The notes under the pieces were generated by a model. That model had not been told where the DNA came from, searched no databases, and saw nothing but the letters and a program-made list of their open reading frames with translations. A stretch of DNA of 64,000 nt from Roseiarcus sp963832305 (GTDB lineage: Bacteria; Pseudomonadota; Alphaproteobacteria; Rhizobiales; Beijerinckiaceae). Location of the stretch: NCBI GenBank assembly GCA_963832305.1, contig CAWHTU010000014.1, forward strand, positions 310,001 to 374,000, in the 5' to 3' direction. Each line of letters starts with the position of its first letter. Within the stretch, counting starts at the first letter, position 1. Positions 1 to 9,453 of the stretch are shown in pieces. The position numbers were made by a program, and so were the translations under genes.

Positions 1-49
1 CGGGACCGGGCCTGGCGAACGCCCCGTCCGCCTTGCCGCCGCCGCCGCA

Positions 50-604
50 ATGACCAGGAGGCCGGCCGGCAGGATGACCGCGGCGCCCCTGCTCGCGATG
101 TCGAGCTCGCTTTGGCAAGACCGCGACGGGTCTGCGCTCGTCGAGGCGACGATCGTCACTCCGATGTTGGTCGTGCTCTTTCTCGGCGTGTTCGAGTTTT
201 CCTGGTTTTTCTACAATCAGCAGCTTGTCGTCGCGGGTCTGCGCGACGCCGCTCGCTACATGACTCGAATCGAACTCACCGACGGCAACAGCAATCCCTG
301 CGCCCAGAAGGATCAGAACGGCGTCCTCTATACGGCGGAGGCGGCGAACATTGCGACCACCGCCCAGCCCGCCGCGGGCGGCGATGGGCGAGTCAGCGGC
401 TGGAAGGCAGCCGACGTCACCATCAGCTGCCTTCCGAGCGCCGCGCTCGACAACGGCCGCTACGCCGACGGTTCCGCGAGCATGACGATCATCGAAGTCG
501 CAACCAGCTTCGCCGATCCTTCGCTCGGCCTGTTTTCGGTCCTGGGCTTGAAGGCGCCGCTGCTGTCTTTCTCCCACCAGGAGCGGTTCCTGGGCCCGGG
601 TTGA
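50..604 (+). CDS. tadE: TadE-like pilus assembly protein (first copy)
   Basis: Minor pseudopilin-type protein of the Tad/Flp (type IVc) pilus, 184 residues. The TadE signature DGSALVEATI lies at residues 26-35, with the conserved Glu at 32. One membrane helix follows (about 33-55), then a periplasmic part with two cysteines (in SNPCAQ and TISCLP) that could pair. The start is uncertain: ATG at 50, 74 or 98 all keep the signature. It overlaps the next TadE-like gene by one base (stop/start TGATG at 602-606), so the two are translationally coupled. The downstream tadG, cpaE, cpaF, tadB and tadC fix its role. The identification rests on the N-terminal signature and context; the periplasmic part is poorly conserved in this family. 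Confidence 0.85.
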   Translation: MTRRPAGRMTAAPLLAMSSSLWQDRDGSALVEATIVTPMLVVLFLGVFEFSWFFYNQQLVVAGLRDAARYMTRIELTDGNSNPCAQKDQNGVLYTAEAANIATTAQPAAGGDGRVSGWKAADVTISCLPSAALDNGRYADGSASMTIIEVATSFADPSLGLFSVLGLKAPLLSFSHQERFLGPG

Positions 605-1275
605 TGAGCATGTCCTCGTTCATCGCACAACTGATTCGAGACGAGGACGGCGGCCCGCTGGTCGAGGTGGCGATCATCCTCCCGATCCTGATCACATTTC
701 TTCTGGGTGGGGTCGATTTCATGAATGCTCTCTACCAGTGGAACGCCGCCGCCAAGGCCGCGGAGATCGGCGCCCGCATCGCTGCGGTGTCCGATCCGGT
801 TGCGTCCGGCCTCAATTCAATTCCGAGCAATGTGCTGAGTTCGATCGTCGAGTCGGGAAGCCGGATGCCCGATTTCACGGTCTCTTGCGATGGCGGCGCG
901 TCGGCTTGCGCGTGCGTGAGCGGCGCTTGCGACGGCATAGGCTCATATTCGGCGGCGGCGATGGGACTGATCGTTTACGGCCGAGCCGGGAAAGAGACTT
1001 GCACGCCTCCCGTCTCCGAATATTTCGCCGGGATGTGCAACATCTTTCCGCTGGTCGCTCCGCAATATGTCACCGTCGTCTACGCGCAGACTGGACTTGG
1101 CTACGCTGGCCGAAGCGCCGGGCCGGTTCCGACGATTGCGGTTTCGCTCAACGCCGCCTCGTCCAAGACCAAGCTGCCATTCAAGTTCTTCTTTCTGCCA
1201 TTTGCTTCCGTCAACATCCCGCAGGTCACAACTACGATAACGGGCGAAGCCTTGTCGGCTTCAGCCGCCAATTAG
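604..1275 (+). CDS. TadE/TadF-like pilus assembly protein (second copy)
   Basis: Second TadE-type protein, 223 residues, starting at the ATG that overlaps the previous stop codon. The signature DGGPLVEVAI covers residues 15-24 (Glu 21), followed by one membrane helix at about 22-42 and a periplasmic domain. A Cys-rich stretch (CDGGASACACVSGAC) in the middle is unusual and suggests disulfides. Tad loci often carry two or three such paralogues (TadE, TadF), which act as minor pilins or assembly factors; which one this is cannot be told from sequence alone. It is co-directional with the tadG-like gene that starts about 30 bases on. Confidence 0.82.
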   Translation: MSMSSFIAQLIRDEDGGPLVEVAIILPILITFLLGGVDFMNALYQWNAAAKAAEIGARIAAVSDPVASGLNSIPSNVLSSIVESGSRMPDFTVSCDGGASACACVSGACDGIGSYSAAAMGLIVYGRAGKETCTPPVSEYFAGMCNIFPLVAPQYVTVVYAQTGLGYAGRSAGPVPTIAVSLNAASSKTKLPFKFFFLPFASVNIPQVTTTITGEALSASAAN

Positions 1276-1302
1276 CGCTGTCGGAAAAGAGGCGCTCTCG
1301 GG

Positions 1303-3210
1303 ATGGCGGACCGTAAACGGATCCTTGGTCTTCGGCGAGCGGCAGAACGGTGCGCGGCCGCTTGGCCCATGCCGATGAAAGTTAGAGATTACCTGGCGCA
1401 GCGCGTGTACGCCTTATGGCGGGACACGGACGGCTTGATGGCGCCCTATGTCACCGTCATGCTGCCGGTTCTTGTCGGCTTTGCCCTTCTCGCCCTCGAC
1501 GCCTCGCGCCGCATGAGCCTACAGACGCAGATGCAGGCAGCCGCCGACAGCCTCGCGCTCGCTGGCGCTCGGGAACTCAACAAGGGGGTCGGGGCCGAAG
1601 CGCGCGCGATCTCCGCAATGGCGAACGCCTATGCATCGACGAAATCGGCCAACACGGTGGTCGGCCTCGGATCGTCACCGACGCTAACATACACCTACGC
1701 CTTCTATTCCGGTCTCTCAGCGGCGAGCGAAGGCATAGGCGGCGCCGGCGCGTCCGGGGATTCTGACGCGAAATACGTCGCCGTCAAAGTGACGCCGCAG
1801 ACCTGGTCAACCATTCTTCCGGCGACATTCCTGGCGAATGTTCTAACCAGCGCGTTCGTGGTCGGCGCCGAGGCGGTTGCAGGATTTGCGGGAACGACCG
1901 TCTGTTCGGTCGCGCCGATCTTCGTCTGCAACCCCTACGAAGTCGGCTCGGGGTCGATGACCGATGCGCAAGCGACGGCGGCCCTCTACGCGGCGCTCGG
2001 CAACCCCGCCATTCTGCGCCGCCAGTTCAAGCTCAACCGAAACGGCGTCGGCCCGGGCCACTTCGGTTGGCTGAATACCGCCGACGGCTGCAAGGATCCG
2101 GGTTGCATGGCCGCCAATATCGCAAGCGTGAACGGCGCCTGTTACAGCGACGCCGGCGTCAGCCTCGCGATCGGCGCCGCGAACGAAGTCGAGCAATATT
2201 TCGACGCCCGGTTTGATATCTATGACCAGGACCCGCCGCTCGCGCCTTCAAGCGCCAACGCGCCGGCGGTCAATGTGCGAAAGGGGTACCTTCCGGGACG
2301 CAAGTCGAGCGCGGTCGATTGGTGCAGCGCCGCGCCGGCCAGTTCCTCTGCCGGATACTACACGTACCCTTCAGACAGAACTGTTGGCACGGTCACCCAG
2401 AAGTCACCCACCCTGACGGACGTCGCGAGCACAACCGGCGTGACAGGCGGCGAGCCGATCGTCGACGCCGGGGGTTACATTGCGAGCACCTCGGACAATC
2501 CCGCCGCAGTGTCCGGCGCTGCCGGCTCGACGATCACGCTCTCGACCCAAGCCAGCGGGACCCAAGCAGGAGACGCCTTGACGGTTGAATGGACGACCAG
2601 CGGATTGCCGGAGGACATCTCGTTTCCGACCCTCGGAGGCGCCGAGGGTGACGGCCAGTGGGATTGCGAAAACTATTGGGTGATCAATCACCCGCGAGGC
2701 CCGTCGGCCGCCGCCGTTGGGATCGCGCTTGGCGGCGTGTGCGGAACCCCGCAGCAGACAACGGTGAGCCGCTATCAGGTCTACCGATATGAAATCGGCG
2801 AGGGAACAGGCGCGGGAGGGATCGCCGATTGGTCGGGCAGAAACGGCTGGGCGAGCAATGGCCAGTCGGACCTGCAGGGCGCCACGGCCCCGCCGGGCGA
2901 GTTCCAGACCGAGAGCGGCGCCCCGTTTTGCGCCAGGGCGAGCGGCGTCGCCGGCGTCGATACGACCACAGGGGGCGTCGATAGGCGCAATCTGATCGCG
3001 CCCATCATCAATTGTCTTGCTCAAACCGCTCTCGGCACTATCGCCGGAGCCGGCGCGTCCACCGAGACGCCGGTCGCCGCATTTGGCAAGTTCTTCATGA
3101 CCCAGCCGTACAGCGCGCTCAAGGATGGCAATCTCTATGGCGAGATCACCGGGTTGGTGACTTCGGCCGACAACGTTAAAATCTTCAATCTCGTCCAGCT
3201 CTACCGTTAG
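1303..3210 (+). CDS. tadG: TadG-like pilus assembly protein
   Basis: A 635-residue protein of the TadG type, with an N-terminal membrane anchor and a large extracytoplasmic domain, thought to help anchor or assemble Flp pili at the envelope. The N-terminal Tad signature is visible: a single helix at about residues 50-67 followed by DASRRMSLQTQMQAAADSLA, an amphipathic stretch typical of the family. Internal ATGs at 1369 and 1375 are likelier starts than 1303, because TadG proteins normally have a short N-terminus before the helix. Several cysteines occur in the exported part. It sits between the TadE pair and cpaE. A 166-base gap with no convincing gene follows before cpaE. Confidence 0.82.
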   Translation: MADRKRILGLRRAAERCAAAWPMPMKVRDYLAQRVYALWRDTDGLMAPYVTVMLPVLVGFALLALDASRRMSLQTQMQAAADSLALAGARELNKGVGAEARAISAMANAYASTKSANTVVGLGSSPTLTYTYAFYSGLSAASEGIGGAGASGDSDAKYVAVKVTPQTWSTILPATFLANVLTSAFVVGAEAVAGFAGTTVCSVAPIFVCNPYEVGSGSMTDAQATAALYAALGNPAILRRQFKLNRNGVGPGHFGWLNTADGCKDPGCMAANIASVNGACYSDAGVSLAIGAANEVEQYFDARFDIYDQDPPLAPSSANAPAVNVRKGYLPGRKSSAVDWCSAAPASSSAGYYTYPSDRTVGTVTQKSPTLTDVASTTGVTGGEPIVDAGGYIASTSDNPAAVSGAAGSTITLSTQASGTQAGDALTVEWTTSGLPEDISFPTLGGAEGDGQWDCENYWVINHPRGPSAAAVGIALGGVCGTPQQTTVSRYQVYRYEIGEGTGAGGIADWSGRNGWASNGQSDLQGATAPPGEFQTESGAPFCARASGVAGVDTTTGGVDRRNLIAPIINCLAQTALGTIAGAGASTETPVAAFGKFFMTQPYSALKDGNLYGEITGLVTSADNVKIFNLVQLYR

Positions 3211-3376
3211 CTGAAATCGATCGGAAGGAGCGCATGCCTGACACGGCCCACCGAGAAGGAGGCAATTCGATCGACCCCGGAATTCCGGCTTTCTTCTGCG
3301 CGGCCTGCTCGGTTGCGATCGTCCGAATTCGTCGTTTTGCCAGCGGGCGAGGCGCCCGAATTTAGTCGGTGAGACG

Positions 3377-4528
3377 ATGACGATTTACCTTATGCAAGGA
3401 AGCGATAGCGGGAGCGCCGCCGAGATCGAGGCGAAACTCAAATTGACGATTCCCGACCTCAGGCTGGTTCCCAGTCTTGAAGACATCGATGATATATCCA
3501 ACGATGGCCCGGAACGATCGGTGGTCGTCCTGATCGCAGCGCATGAAACTGCAAACGTCCCGGATCTGATCGAGGTCGTCAGCCGGCGTCCGCGAAACAT
3601 ATTCTTCATCGTCATTGGCGGCGACGTTTCCGCGCGAGACTATAAGCGGCTCGTTCAGTCGGGAAACGCGGACTGGGTCCCCGAAGCCGGACTCCCGCAG
3701 GATATTCTCGAAATAGTCGGACGTCTGAGAGCGCCGGCGCGGAACGCTCAGGCAGCTGAATCGCCGATCGTTGTCTCGTTTGTTCCCAGTGCGGGGGGAG
3801 TCGGCAATTCGACGCTCGCGATCGAAACCGCCATCCATCTTGTCAGGGGTAAGTCGACAAAGGACGCCAAGGTCGCGCTCGTCGACCTTGACTTCCAGTC
3901 CAGCCACGTCTGCGACTACCTCGATATCACGCCCAAGTTTCAGCTCGATGAGATCGTCGCTGCGCCGGAGCGTCTGGACGACCAGTTGTTGAGCGCTTTC
4001 ATCAGCCGCCATCCGAGCGGGCTGGATGTCTTCGCCGCGAGCCGCAACCGATTTCACACTCGTGATCTCGACGTCGAGGCCTTATCCGCATTGTTTGATC
4101 GCATGGCGGATCGATATGCTTACATCGTCGTCGATCTGCCGCTCTCGGTGCATTCGTGGACAATTCCGTTGCTCGCGGCGTCGAAGGGAATTCTCGTCAG
4201 TGGACTCAATACGATTCCTGCCTTGCGGCAAATCGAGGAGACGCTTCGCGCCCTGCGCGCGGAGCCGCTCATCACCGCCGAGAAGCGAGCGGTCGTCAAC
4301 CGATGCGAGTTTGGCCTCCTGGGCAAGGTTGCGCGGGCCGATCATGTCGCGCGGATTCTCGGCGACGAAAAGCGCTTGTTTGTGAGAAACACCCGCGTCG
4401 CGCTTGAGTGCGTGAACCTCGGCACGCCAATGACCATTGCCTATCCGTCGGATAAGGCGGTCAAGGACATTGCAGCGATAGCGGATTATTGCGTGGGGTT
4501 GAAATCCGTCGCGCCAAGGCGACTTTAG
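3377..4528 (+). CDS. cpaE: Pilus assembly ATPase-like protein CpaE/TadZ
   Basis: A 383-residue cytoplasmic MinD/ParA-like protein that places the Tad secretion machine (CpaE in Caulobacter, TadZ elsewhere). Residues 1-115 resemble a receiver fold; the P-loop domain follows. The deviant Walker A is SAGGVGNST (138-146): the usual catalytic Lys is Asn. CpaE/TadZ proteins commonly carry atypical P-loops, so this fits the family but argues for nucleotide binding with weak or no hydrolysis. The segment VALVDLDFQ (167-175) corresponds to the A' motif region. The ATG at 3377 is preceded by a weak GGTGAGAC ribosome site. Sixty bases separate it from cpaF. Confidence 0.88.
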   Translation: MTIYLMQGSDSGSAAEIEAKLKLTIPDLRLVPSLEDIDDISNDGPERSVVVLIAAHETANVPDLIEVVSRRPRNIFFIVIGGDVSARDYKRLVQSGNADWVPEAGLPQDILEIVGRLRAPARNAQAAESPIVVSFVPSAGGVGNSTLAIETAIHLVRGKSTKDAKVALVDLDFQSSHVCDYLDITPKFQLDEIVAAPERLDDQLLSAFISRHPSGLDVFAASRNRFHTRDLDVEALSALFDRMADRYAYIVVDLPLSVHSWTIPLLAASKGILVSGLNTIPALRQIEETLRALRAEPLITAEKRAVVNRCEFGLLGKVARADHVARILGDEKRLFVRNTRVALECVNLGTPMTIAYPSDKAVKDIAAIADYCVGLKSVAPRRL

Positions 4529-4588
4529 CGTCTCCCGCCGACCTGGGCGGCAGTCGATGGTGATCTGTCAGTCGATCGGAAAACGGCC

Positions 4589-5974
4589 ATGGGATTTCTA
4601 AGCGGCAAGAACGCTGGCGAAAGCGATCGGGAAGTCCGGGATGCGCGTCCCGAGACGCCGTCGGCGGACAAGGACGATTTTTATGCCGATTTGATCGCCC
4701 GCCGACCCGGACTGCTCGATGAAAAACTCAAGCTGCATGAACGCATCATCGATGAGTTCAATCTGACGGCGCTGGAAAAGATGCCGCCCGAGGAGCTGGC
4801 GAAACAGGTTCGAATCTATGTCGCCGATCATGTTCGACGCGAAAGTTTGTCCCTCAATCAAAAGGAGCTCGAAATATTCGCCGGTGAGATCATTGCTGAG
4901 ATGACCGGATATGGTCCTATCGAACCGTTGCTGAAGGACCCTACGGTCACCGATATTCTCATCAACACGCACAAGCGTTGCTACATCGAACGCTTCGGCC
5001 AGCTGCAAGAAACCAAGGTCCACTTCAAGGATGAAGCGCACCTCCTGCGGATCGTCAACCGGATCGTCTCGGCGATCGGGCGTAGGGTCGATGAATCGTC
5101 GCCCATGGTCGATGCTCGGTTGCGCGACGGCTCGCGGGTCAATGTCGCAGTCCGGCCGATCGCAGTCGATGGCCCCCTGGTTTCGATTCGAAAGTTCGCC
5201 GAGCGCGCGCTCGACATGGACCGGTTGATCGAAGTCGGGACTTTGCGGCCAGCGATTGCGGAGGTTCTGGCGGCGGCGGTCGCAGGCAAGGTTTCGACGA
5301 TCATCGCCGGCGGCACCGGCAGCGGCAAGACGACCATGCTGAACGCGCTGTCGAATTTCATTCCGAACCGCGAACGCCTCATCACCATCGAGGATGCGGC
5401 GGAACTACAGCTCCAGCAGCCACATGTCGGCCGGTTGGAGACCCGCCCGGCGAACATCGAGGGGAAAGGCGAGGTCCGGCAGCGCGACCTCGTCCGCAAC
5501 GCGCTGAGAATGCGGCCCGATCGCATTATTGTCGGCGAATGCCGCGGCGAAGAGGCGTTCGACATGCTGCAGGCGATGAACACGGGCCACGAAGGTTCGA
5601 TGACCACAATTCACGCCAACTCCCCTCGCGACGCGCTCAAACGGCTCGAGCAGATGGTCGGCATGGCGGGGACGCCGATGACCCTGAACGCCATTCGTAG
5701 CCAGATCGCCTCCGCGATAACTCTTGTGATCCAGGTGCAGAGGCTTCCGGACGGCGCCCGCCGCCTGACCAGCGTCAGCGAGATCACCGGCATGGAGGGC
5801 GAAGTCATCCAGATGCATGAGATCTTCAAATTCGTGAAGGATTTCACGGACGGCAAGGGAACGCTGCACGGAAGTTTCAAGGCGACGGGACTTCGTCCGC
5901 GCTTTCTCTCCGACCTCAAGGCATATGGGATCGAAGTCGCCTCCAGCTGCTTCGACCCAACGCGAAACTTGTGA
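4589..5974 (+). CDS. cpaF: Tad pilus secretion ATPase CpaF/TadA
   Basis: A 461-residue type II/IV secretion ATPase that powers Flp pilus extension at the inner membrane. An N-terminal domain (about 40-210) is followed by the RecA-like core: Walker A GGTGSGKTT (241-249), Walker B region RIIVGECRGEEA (312-323), and the His-box segment TGHEGSMTTIHAN (332-344). Length and motif order match CpaF/TadA. The reading frame is intact, unlike the next two genes. Only nine bases separate its stop from the tadB start at 5984, so they are cotranscribed. Confidence 0.95.
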   Translation: MGFLSGKNAGESDREVRDARPETPSADKDDFYADLIARRPGLLDEKLKLHERIIDEFNLTALEKMPPEELAKQVRIYVADHVRRESLSLNQKELEIFAGEIIAEMTGYGPIEPLLKDPTVTDILINTHKRCYIERFGQLQETKVHFKDEAHLLRIVNRIVSAIGRRVDESSPMVDARLRDGSRVNVAVRPIAVDGPLVSIRKFAERALDMDRLIEVGTLRPAIAEVLAAAVAGKVSTIIAGGTGSGKTTMLNALSNFIPNRERLITIEDAAELQLQQPHVGRLETRPANIEGKGEVRQRDLVRNALRMRPDRIIVGECRGEEAFDMLQAMNTGHEGSMTTIHANSPRDALKRLEQMVGMAGTPMTLNAIRSQIASAITLVIQVQRLPDGARRLTSVSEITGMEGEVIQMHEIFKFVKDFTDGKGTLHGSFKATGLRPRFLSDLKAYGIEVASSCFDPTRNL

Positions 5975-5983
5975 GTCGAAACA

Positions 5984-6929
5984 ATGAGCGACCTATGGAT
6001 CATCTATTGTGTCGTGTTCGGTGCGGTCATCCTCGCGGTCCCAGCCCTGTATTGGCTCATGGTCGGCGCGCAGCGCCGCGGCGCGACCCTCAAGCGGCGA
6101 CTGGCAGTTGAGCGCCGCCGGCGCGGCCCGCGAGCCCGCCGACATTTTCCGTCAGGAGCGCGGACTTGCGAATTTCGATCACCCGATGTTCGCAAGCCTG
6201 AACGAGTTCCTGGCCCAGACGGGCCTGCGAATTTCATTGTTCGCCCTCGGTCTCTGGACAGCCTCGCTTGGGGTCGCTGTCGCTTTGGCGGCGTCGCCGT
6301 TCCTTTTCCACCCATGGGCCGCGGCGGCGGGCGTGGTCGTTGGCCCGCTGGCCGTTGTGCTTTACTTATCGGTCTTGCGTCGCAGGCGGATCGACCGCTT
6401 CACCGCCCAACTGCCGGACGCGCTGAGCATTATCGTGCGCAGCTTGCGGATTGGCCACCCATTCGTGAGCGCCATCGGCCTGGCCTCGAGAGAAATGCGC
6501 GACCCGATCGCGGCCGAGTTGGCCATGACGGCGGAGGAAATTGGCTTCGGTCAGGACGTTACGACGGCTGTCGTCAACATGCATCGCCGGGTCGGCCAGG
6601 ATGATTTGCTGTTCCTGGTCACGGCTGTGAGCGTGCAGAGCCAGACCGGCGGCAACCTGGCCGAGGTGCTCGCCCGGCTCGCGACCCTCATGCGTCAGCG
6701 CAGCACCCTCGAGCTCAAAGTCAAGGCATTGAGCGCCGAAGGGCGATTGTCGGCGTGGTTTCTCACCGCCATGCCGTTTTTACTTTATGGCGTCATTCGA
6801 CTGCTTTCCAGGGATTATTTTGGCGAGTTGGCCGAGAGCCCGATCCTTGTTCCCGCTCTGGTTTACGCGTCGATATCGCTGATTGTCTCTAACATTATCA
6901 TCTACCGAATGGTGAATTTCAAAATCTAG
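5984..6929 (+). CDS. tadB: Tad inner-membrane platform protein TadB (apparent frameshift)
   Basis: Inner-membrane protein with a T2SSF domain that forms the pilus assembly platform with TadC. The N-terminus (ATG 5984, membrane segment CVVFGAVILAVPALYWL) is in one frame. The rest, from about SAAGAAREPADIFRQE, is in the frame one base further on and runs to 6929. The switch lies at about 6095-6120. Removing one G in GGCAGTTGAGC would give a continuous protein of roughly 310 residues. The downstream part has two more membrane helices near 6240-6360, the cytoplasmic T2SSF helices (LPDALSIIVRSLRIG), and C-terminal helices. I infer an intact gene with a sequence error rather than a true mutant. Confidence 0.8.
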
Positions 6930-6938
6930 GCCGACGAC

Positions 6939-7861
6939 ATGGACGTTTTACTGTTGCATTCGCTTCGACCGCTTTCCTGGCGGTCGCCGGGATTGCTTTC
7001 GCCGTCGGTCAGCTGGTCACGAGCCGCAATCGCCTGCAGCGACGGCTGCCCGCCGTCGGCGCGAGGATCACGGAGGCCCTGACGGGCGCCTCCGGCGACG
7101 GCATCGGCGCCTTGGTCGCGCAGCATTTTACCGAAGACCGTTTTCGAATTGGACAAGGATTCAGGCAAGAGTTGAGATTGAAATTGGTGCGCGCGGGATA
7201 TTTCAGCCAGGACGCTGTCCGCTTCTACGTCTTTGCGCGCGTATGCGCCGCGATTGTGACGCCGTCGATTGTGCTGTTGGCTTCCGCGTTGCTCCTGCCA
7301 AATCTTTCGACGCTCGAGTTCGTGCTGGCTGCCGCGGCGTCCGCGGGAGTCGGAGTGCTCGGACCCGACGCCTATCTCTCTCATCGGCAGTCCAAGCAGA
7401 TAGGGGAGTACCGCCTCAATTTCCCGGATCTCCTGGACCTGCTGACCGTTTGCGTGACCGCGGGCCTGACTGTGGAGGCCTCGTTCGAGCGAATTCGGGA
7501 TCGGCTGAGCAAACGAAGCCGAGCGCTTGGCCGCAATATCGAGCTGATGGGGGCCGAGATGCGCGCCGGTAGAAGTTCTGTCGACGCCCTGGCCTCGTTC
7601 GCGGACCGGCTCGGCTTGGACGAGGCCTCATCCTTCGTCGCCGTGCTGCGGCATTCTGTGGAGCTCGGCGGCGACGTCGCGACGACGCTGCGTGAATTCA
7701 GCGAAGACATGCGTTCCAGGAGAATGTTGCTGGCTGAAAAGAAGGCAAATGAACTGCCGGTTAAAATGGTTATTCCGCTGGCGCTAGGTATTTTCCCGGT
7801 AATCTTGATGATTGTTCTTCTCCCTGTTATTCTGAAATTGTTGCGACTTATGGTTCCTTAG
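6939..7861 (+). CDS. tadC: Tad inner-membrane platform protein TadC (apparent frameshift near start)
   Basis: Second T2SSF-domain platform protein, partner of TadB. The continuous frame is open from before 6939 to 7861 but has no ATG near its start; the first usable codon in it is a TTG at 7112. The ATG at 6939 is in another frame. Adding one T to the TTTT run at 6946-6949 joins them and yields MDVFTVAFASTAFLAV, a good first membrane helix. Later features are helices near 7230-7300 and 7770-7850, and the conserved cytoplasmic stretch LLDLLTVCVTAGLTVEASFE. Adjacent tadB has the opposite kind of indel. A terminator-like element follows at about 7948. Confidence 0.8.
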
Positions 7862-7947
7862 GGGGAAGCGGACGCGCTCGTCGGAGGTCGAGACGTAGTC
7901 AAAAGCCCGCCGCATCTTTGCCCACTCGCGGATGGGACGCGAGAATT

Positions 7948-7989
7948 CCTGCGGCGAGCGAGAAGGCGGCAGGGCTTTTTTGGTTTTTT
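7948..7989 (+). terminator. Putative rho-independent terminator after tadC
   Basis: The sequence CCTGC...GCAGG (7948-7952 with 7969-7973) can form a stem with one internal mismatch and two more pairs, followed directly by two T-runs (T6 at 7976-7981 and T6 at 7984-7989). It lies 87 bases after the tadC stop and before tadD, so it would end the tadE-tadC transcript. The stem is short, so this is tentative. Confidence 0.45.
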
Positions 7990-8147
7990 CCGCCCAAGAC
8001 CCATTGAAACGTCCCAATTCACACGAATAAGTCCAAGCAGATCGGCGCTACACCTTGGTTCGGCTCGGAACGATTTTGACGCCGGCGTGCCTGGCGCACC
8101 GGACCGCCCGGCGAGAAGCTCGGAATGAGGATAAACTCGTCACCAGA

Positions 8148-8730
8148 ATGCAGCGGTCGAAGAGTGCAGATTATGTCCGCGTCGGCTTCGGGTCCGTGCG
8201 TCGATTGATTCTGTTGATATCCCTGGCGCTGCTGGCCGCCGGGTGCGACCAGACTGGGCTGACGCCGACGCCGGTCCCCAATCCGGCCACTGGTCAGAAT
8301 CCGGGCGATGTCAAGTATTACCCCTCGGATCAGCCGGCCGAGACTCGGCATCCAGCGGTTTTACGAGGGCAATTTTGGCCTCTCGCAGCAGTATTTCCAG
8401 GACGCGGTTGAAAAGTCGCCAAACGACGTGACCGCCTGGATCGGATTGGCGGCGAGTTACGACCGATTGGGGCAATTCGACCTCGCGGATCAAGCTTATG
8501 CCTCTGCGGCCAAGCTCGAGGGCGTCACCGTCCGGCTTCTGAACAACGAAGGCTATTCCTACATGCTGCGCGGCGACCTCAAAGCTGCGCGCGCCAAGTT
8601 TCAGTCGGCGTTGAAGCTCGACCCGAAGAACCAGACAACGCTCAACAACATAAAGCTGCTCAATGACAGCACCAAGTTCATCGAGCGCTCTGCGAACGGT
8701 GAACCGTGCGGAAGCGTTGACTGCCAGTGA
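8148..8730 (+). CDS. tadD: TadD-like TPR lipoprotein (apparent frameshift)
   Basis: TPR lipoprotein needed for Tad pilus assembly, probably acting at the outer membrane with the secretin. From the ATG at 8148 there is a short basic N-terminus, a hydrophobic stretch and a lipobox (LLAAGC, Cys at about residue 30). A linker follows, and then the frame shifts by one base at about 8328-8345. Removing one A in GCCGAGACTCGGC gives SDQPAELGIQRFYEGNFG and a continuous protein of about 193 residues. The second frame carries two clear TPR units (YFQDAVEKSPNDVTAWIGLA; GYSYMLRGDLKAARAKFQSA). It is the last plus-strand tad gene, convergent with the CpaC-N-like gene. Confidence 0.8.
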
Positions 8731-8794
8731 GTTCTCTGGGTTGGCCCGCTCCGCCGATACAGGAGCGGCGGCGAGGGCCGACCAACTCCCAAGT

Positions 8795-9415
8795 TCATTT
8801 GGAAGGCAAACCACTATCTCCCGGCATGAGCAGGCCGGGTGTGCCTCGAGGCATCGCGAGCAGACCGTCGTCTCCGGGCATGCCGGGCGCCAAGGCCTGT
8901 TCTCCAGGCGCGCCGGCGCCGAGTCCGGTTCTCGCGCGCCAGGCGCCGAGCCTTGCTCCCCAGGCGCGCCCAGGGCTTCTTCTTTGGCGGGTATTTCCTC
9001 GAAATGTTCGCATCCGATCGATCCGCAATGATACGAGGAAAAAGCCCCTAAGGTGGGATGATCATAGACGACGACCCGGTCCGTCGTGCTCTGCCGGACG
9101 ACGACGACATCGACGCTGCTGATTACGCTGCCATGATCGTCAAGAAAATCGACATTCGTCCGCCCCAGATGCTGGGGAATAAGGACTGCGCTCTTGTCGG
9201 TCCGCAGGACAAGATCGACAATTTCAGGATTTGTGATGGAAATCTTTCCAAATGGACGCTCACTATGAATTGTCGTTGAGTACCCTTGGGTAAGCACAAT
9301 TGGTTGTTTGGACGGCTGTTCGATCGTCAGCGGCGAGACCTCATCGCCGAAGCTTTCTGACGTCCGCAAAGAGAAAAACCAGCAAAGGACAACGCAGCAT
9401 AGACTGATTGCGCAT
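8795..9415 (-). CDS. Pilus assembly protein with CpaC/secretin N-terminal domain (apparent frameshifts)
   Basis: Minus-strand gene convergent with tadD. An ATG at 9415 opens a signal-peptide-like start (MRNQSMLRCPLLVFLFA). A one-base shift near 9378 then joins the domain frame. That domain (QPIVLTQGYSTTIHSERPFG... ITNPEIVDLVL... LGRTNVDFLDDHGSVI) matches the T2SS/T3SS pilus N-domain found at the front of CpaC/RcpA secretins. Here it stands alone, followed by a Cys pair (YHCGSIGCEHF) and a Gly/Pro/Ala-rich tail with the repeated unit GAPGEQ-APG. The tail appears to change frame again near 8925 and stops at 8795. Small stand-alone versions are known beside Tad loci. The boundaries depend on both inferred corrections. 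Confidence 0.6.
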
Positions 9416-9453
9416 TTGTCGTCGGCGATCGCCCTGCGACCGTTGCTTGATCA

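Noticed and set aside
3234..3365. 43-residue open frame between tadG and cpaE with AAGGAGCGC before its ATG
   Set aside because: No family features, not in frame with CpaE, and the gap is short; it could be the out-of-frame leader of cpaE but I cannot support it.
5984..8730. Programmed ribosomal frameshifting in tadB, tadC and tadD
   Set aside because: No slippery heptamer with downstream structure was seen, the sites differ, and similar breaks occur in unrelated genes; error is simpler.
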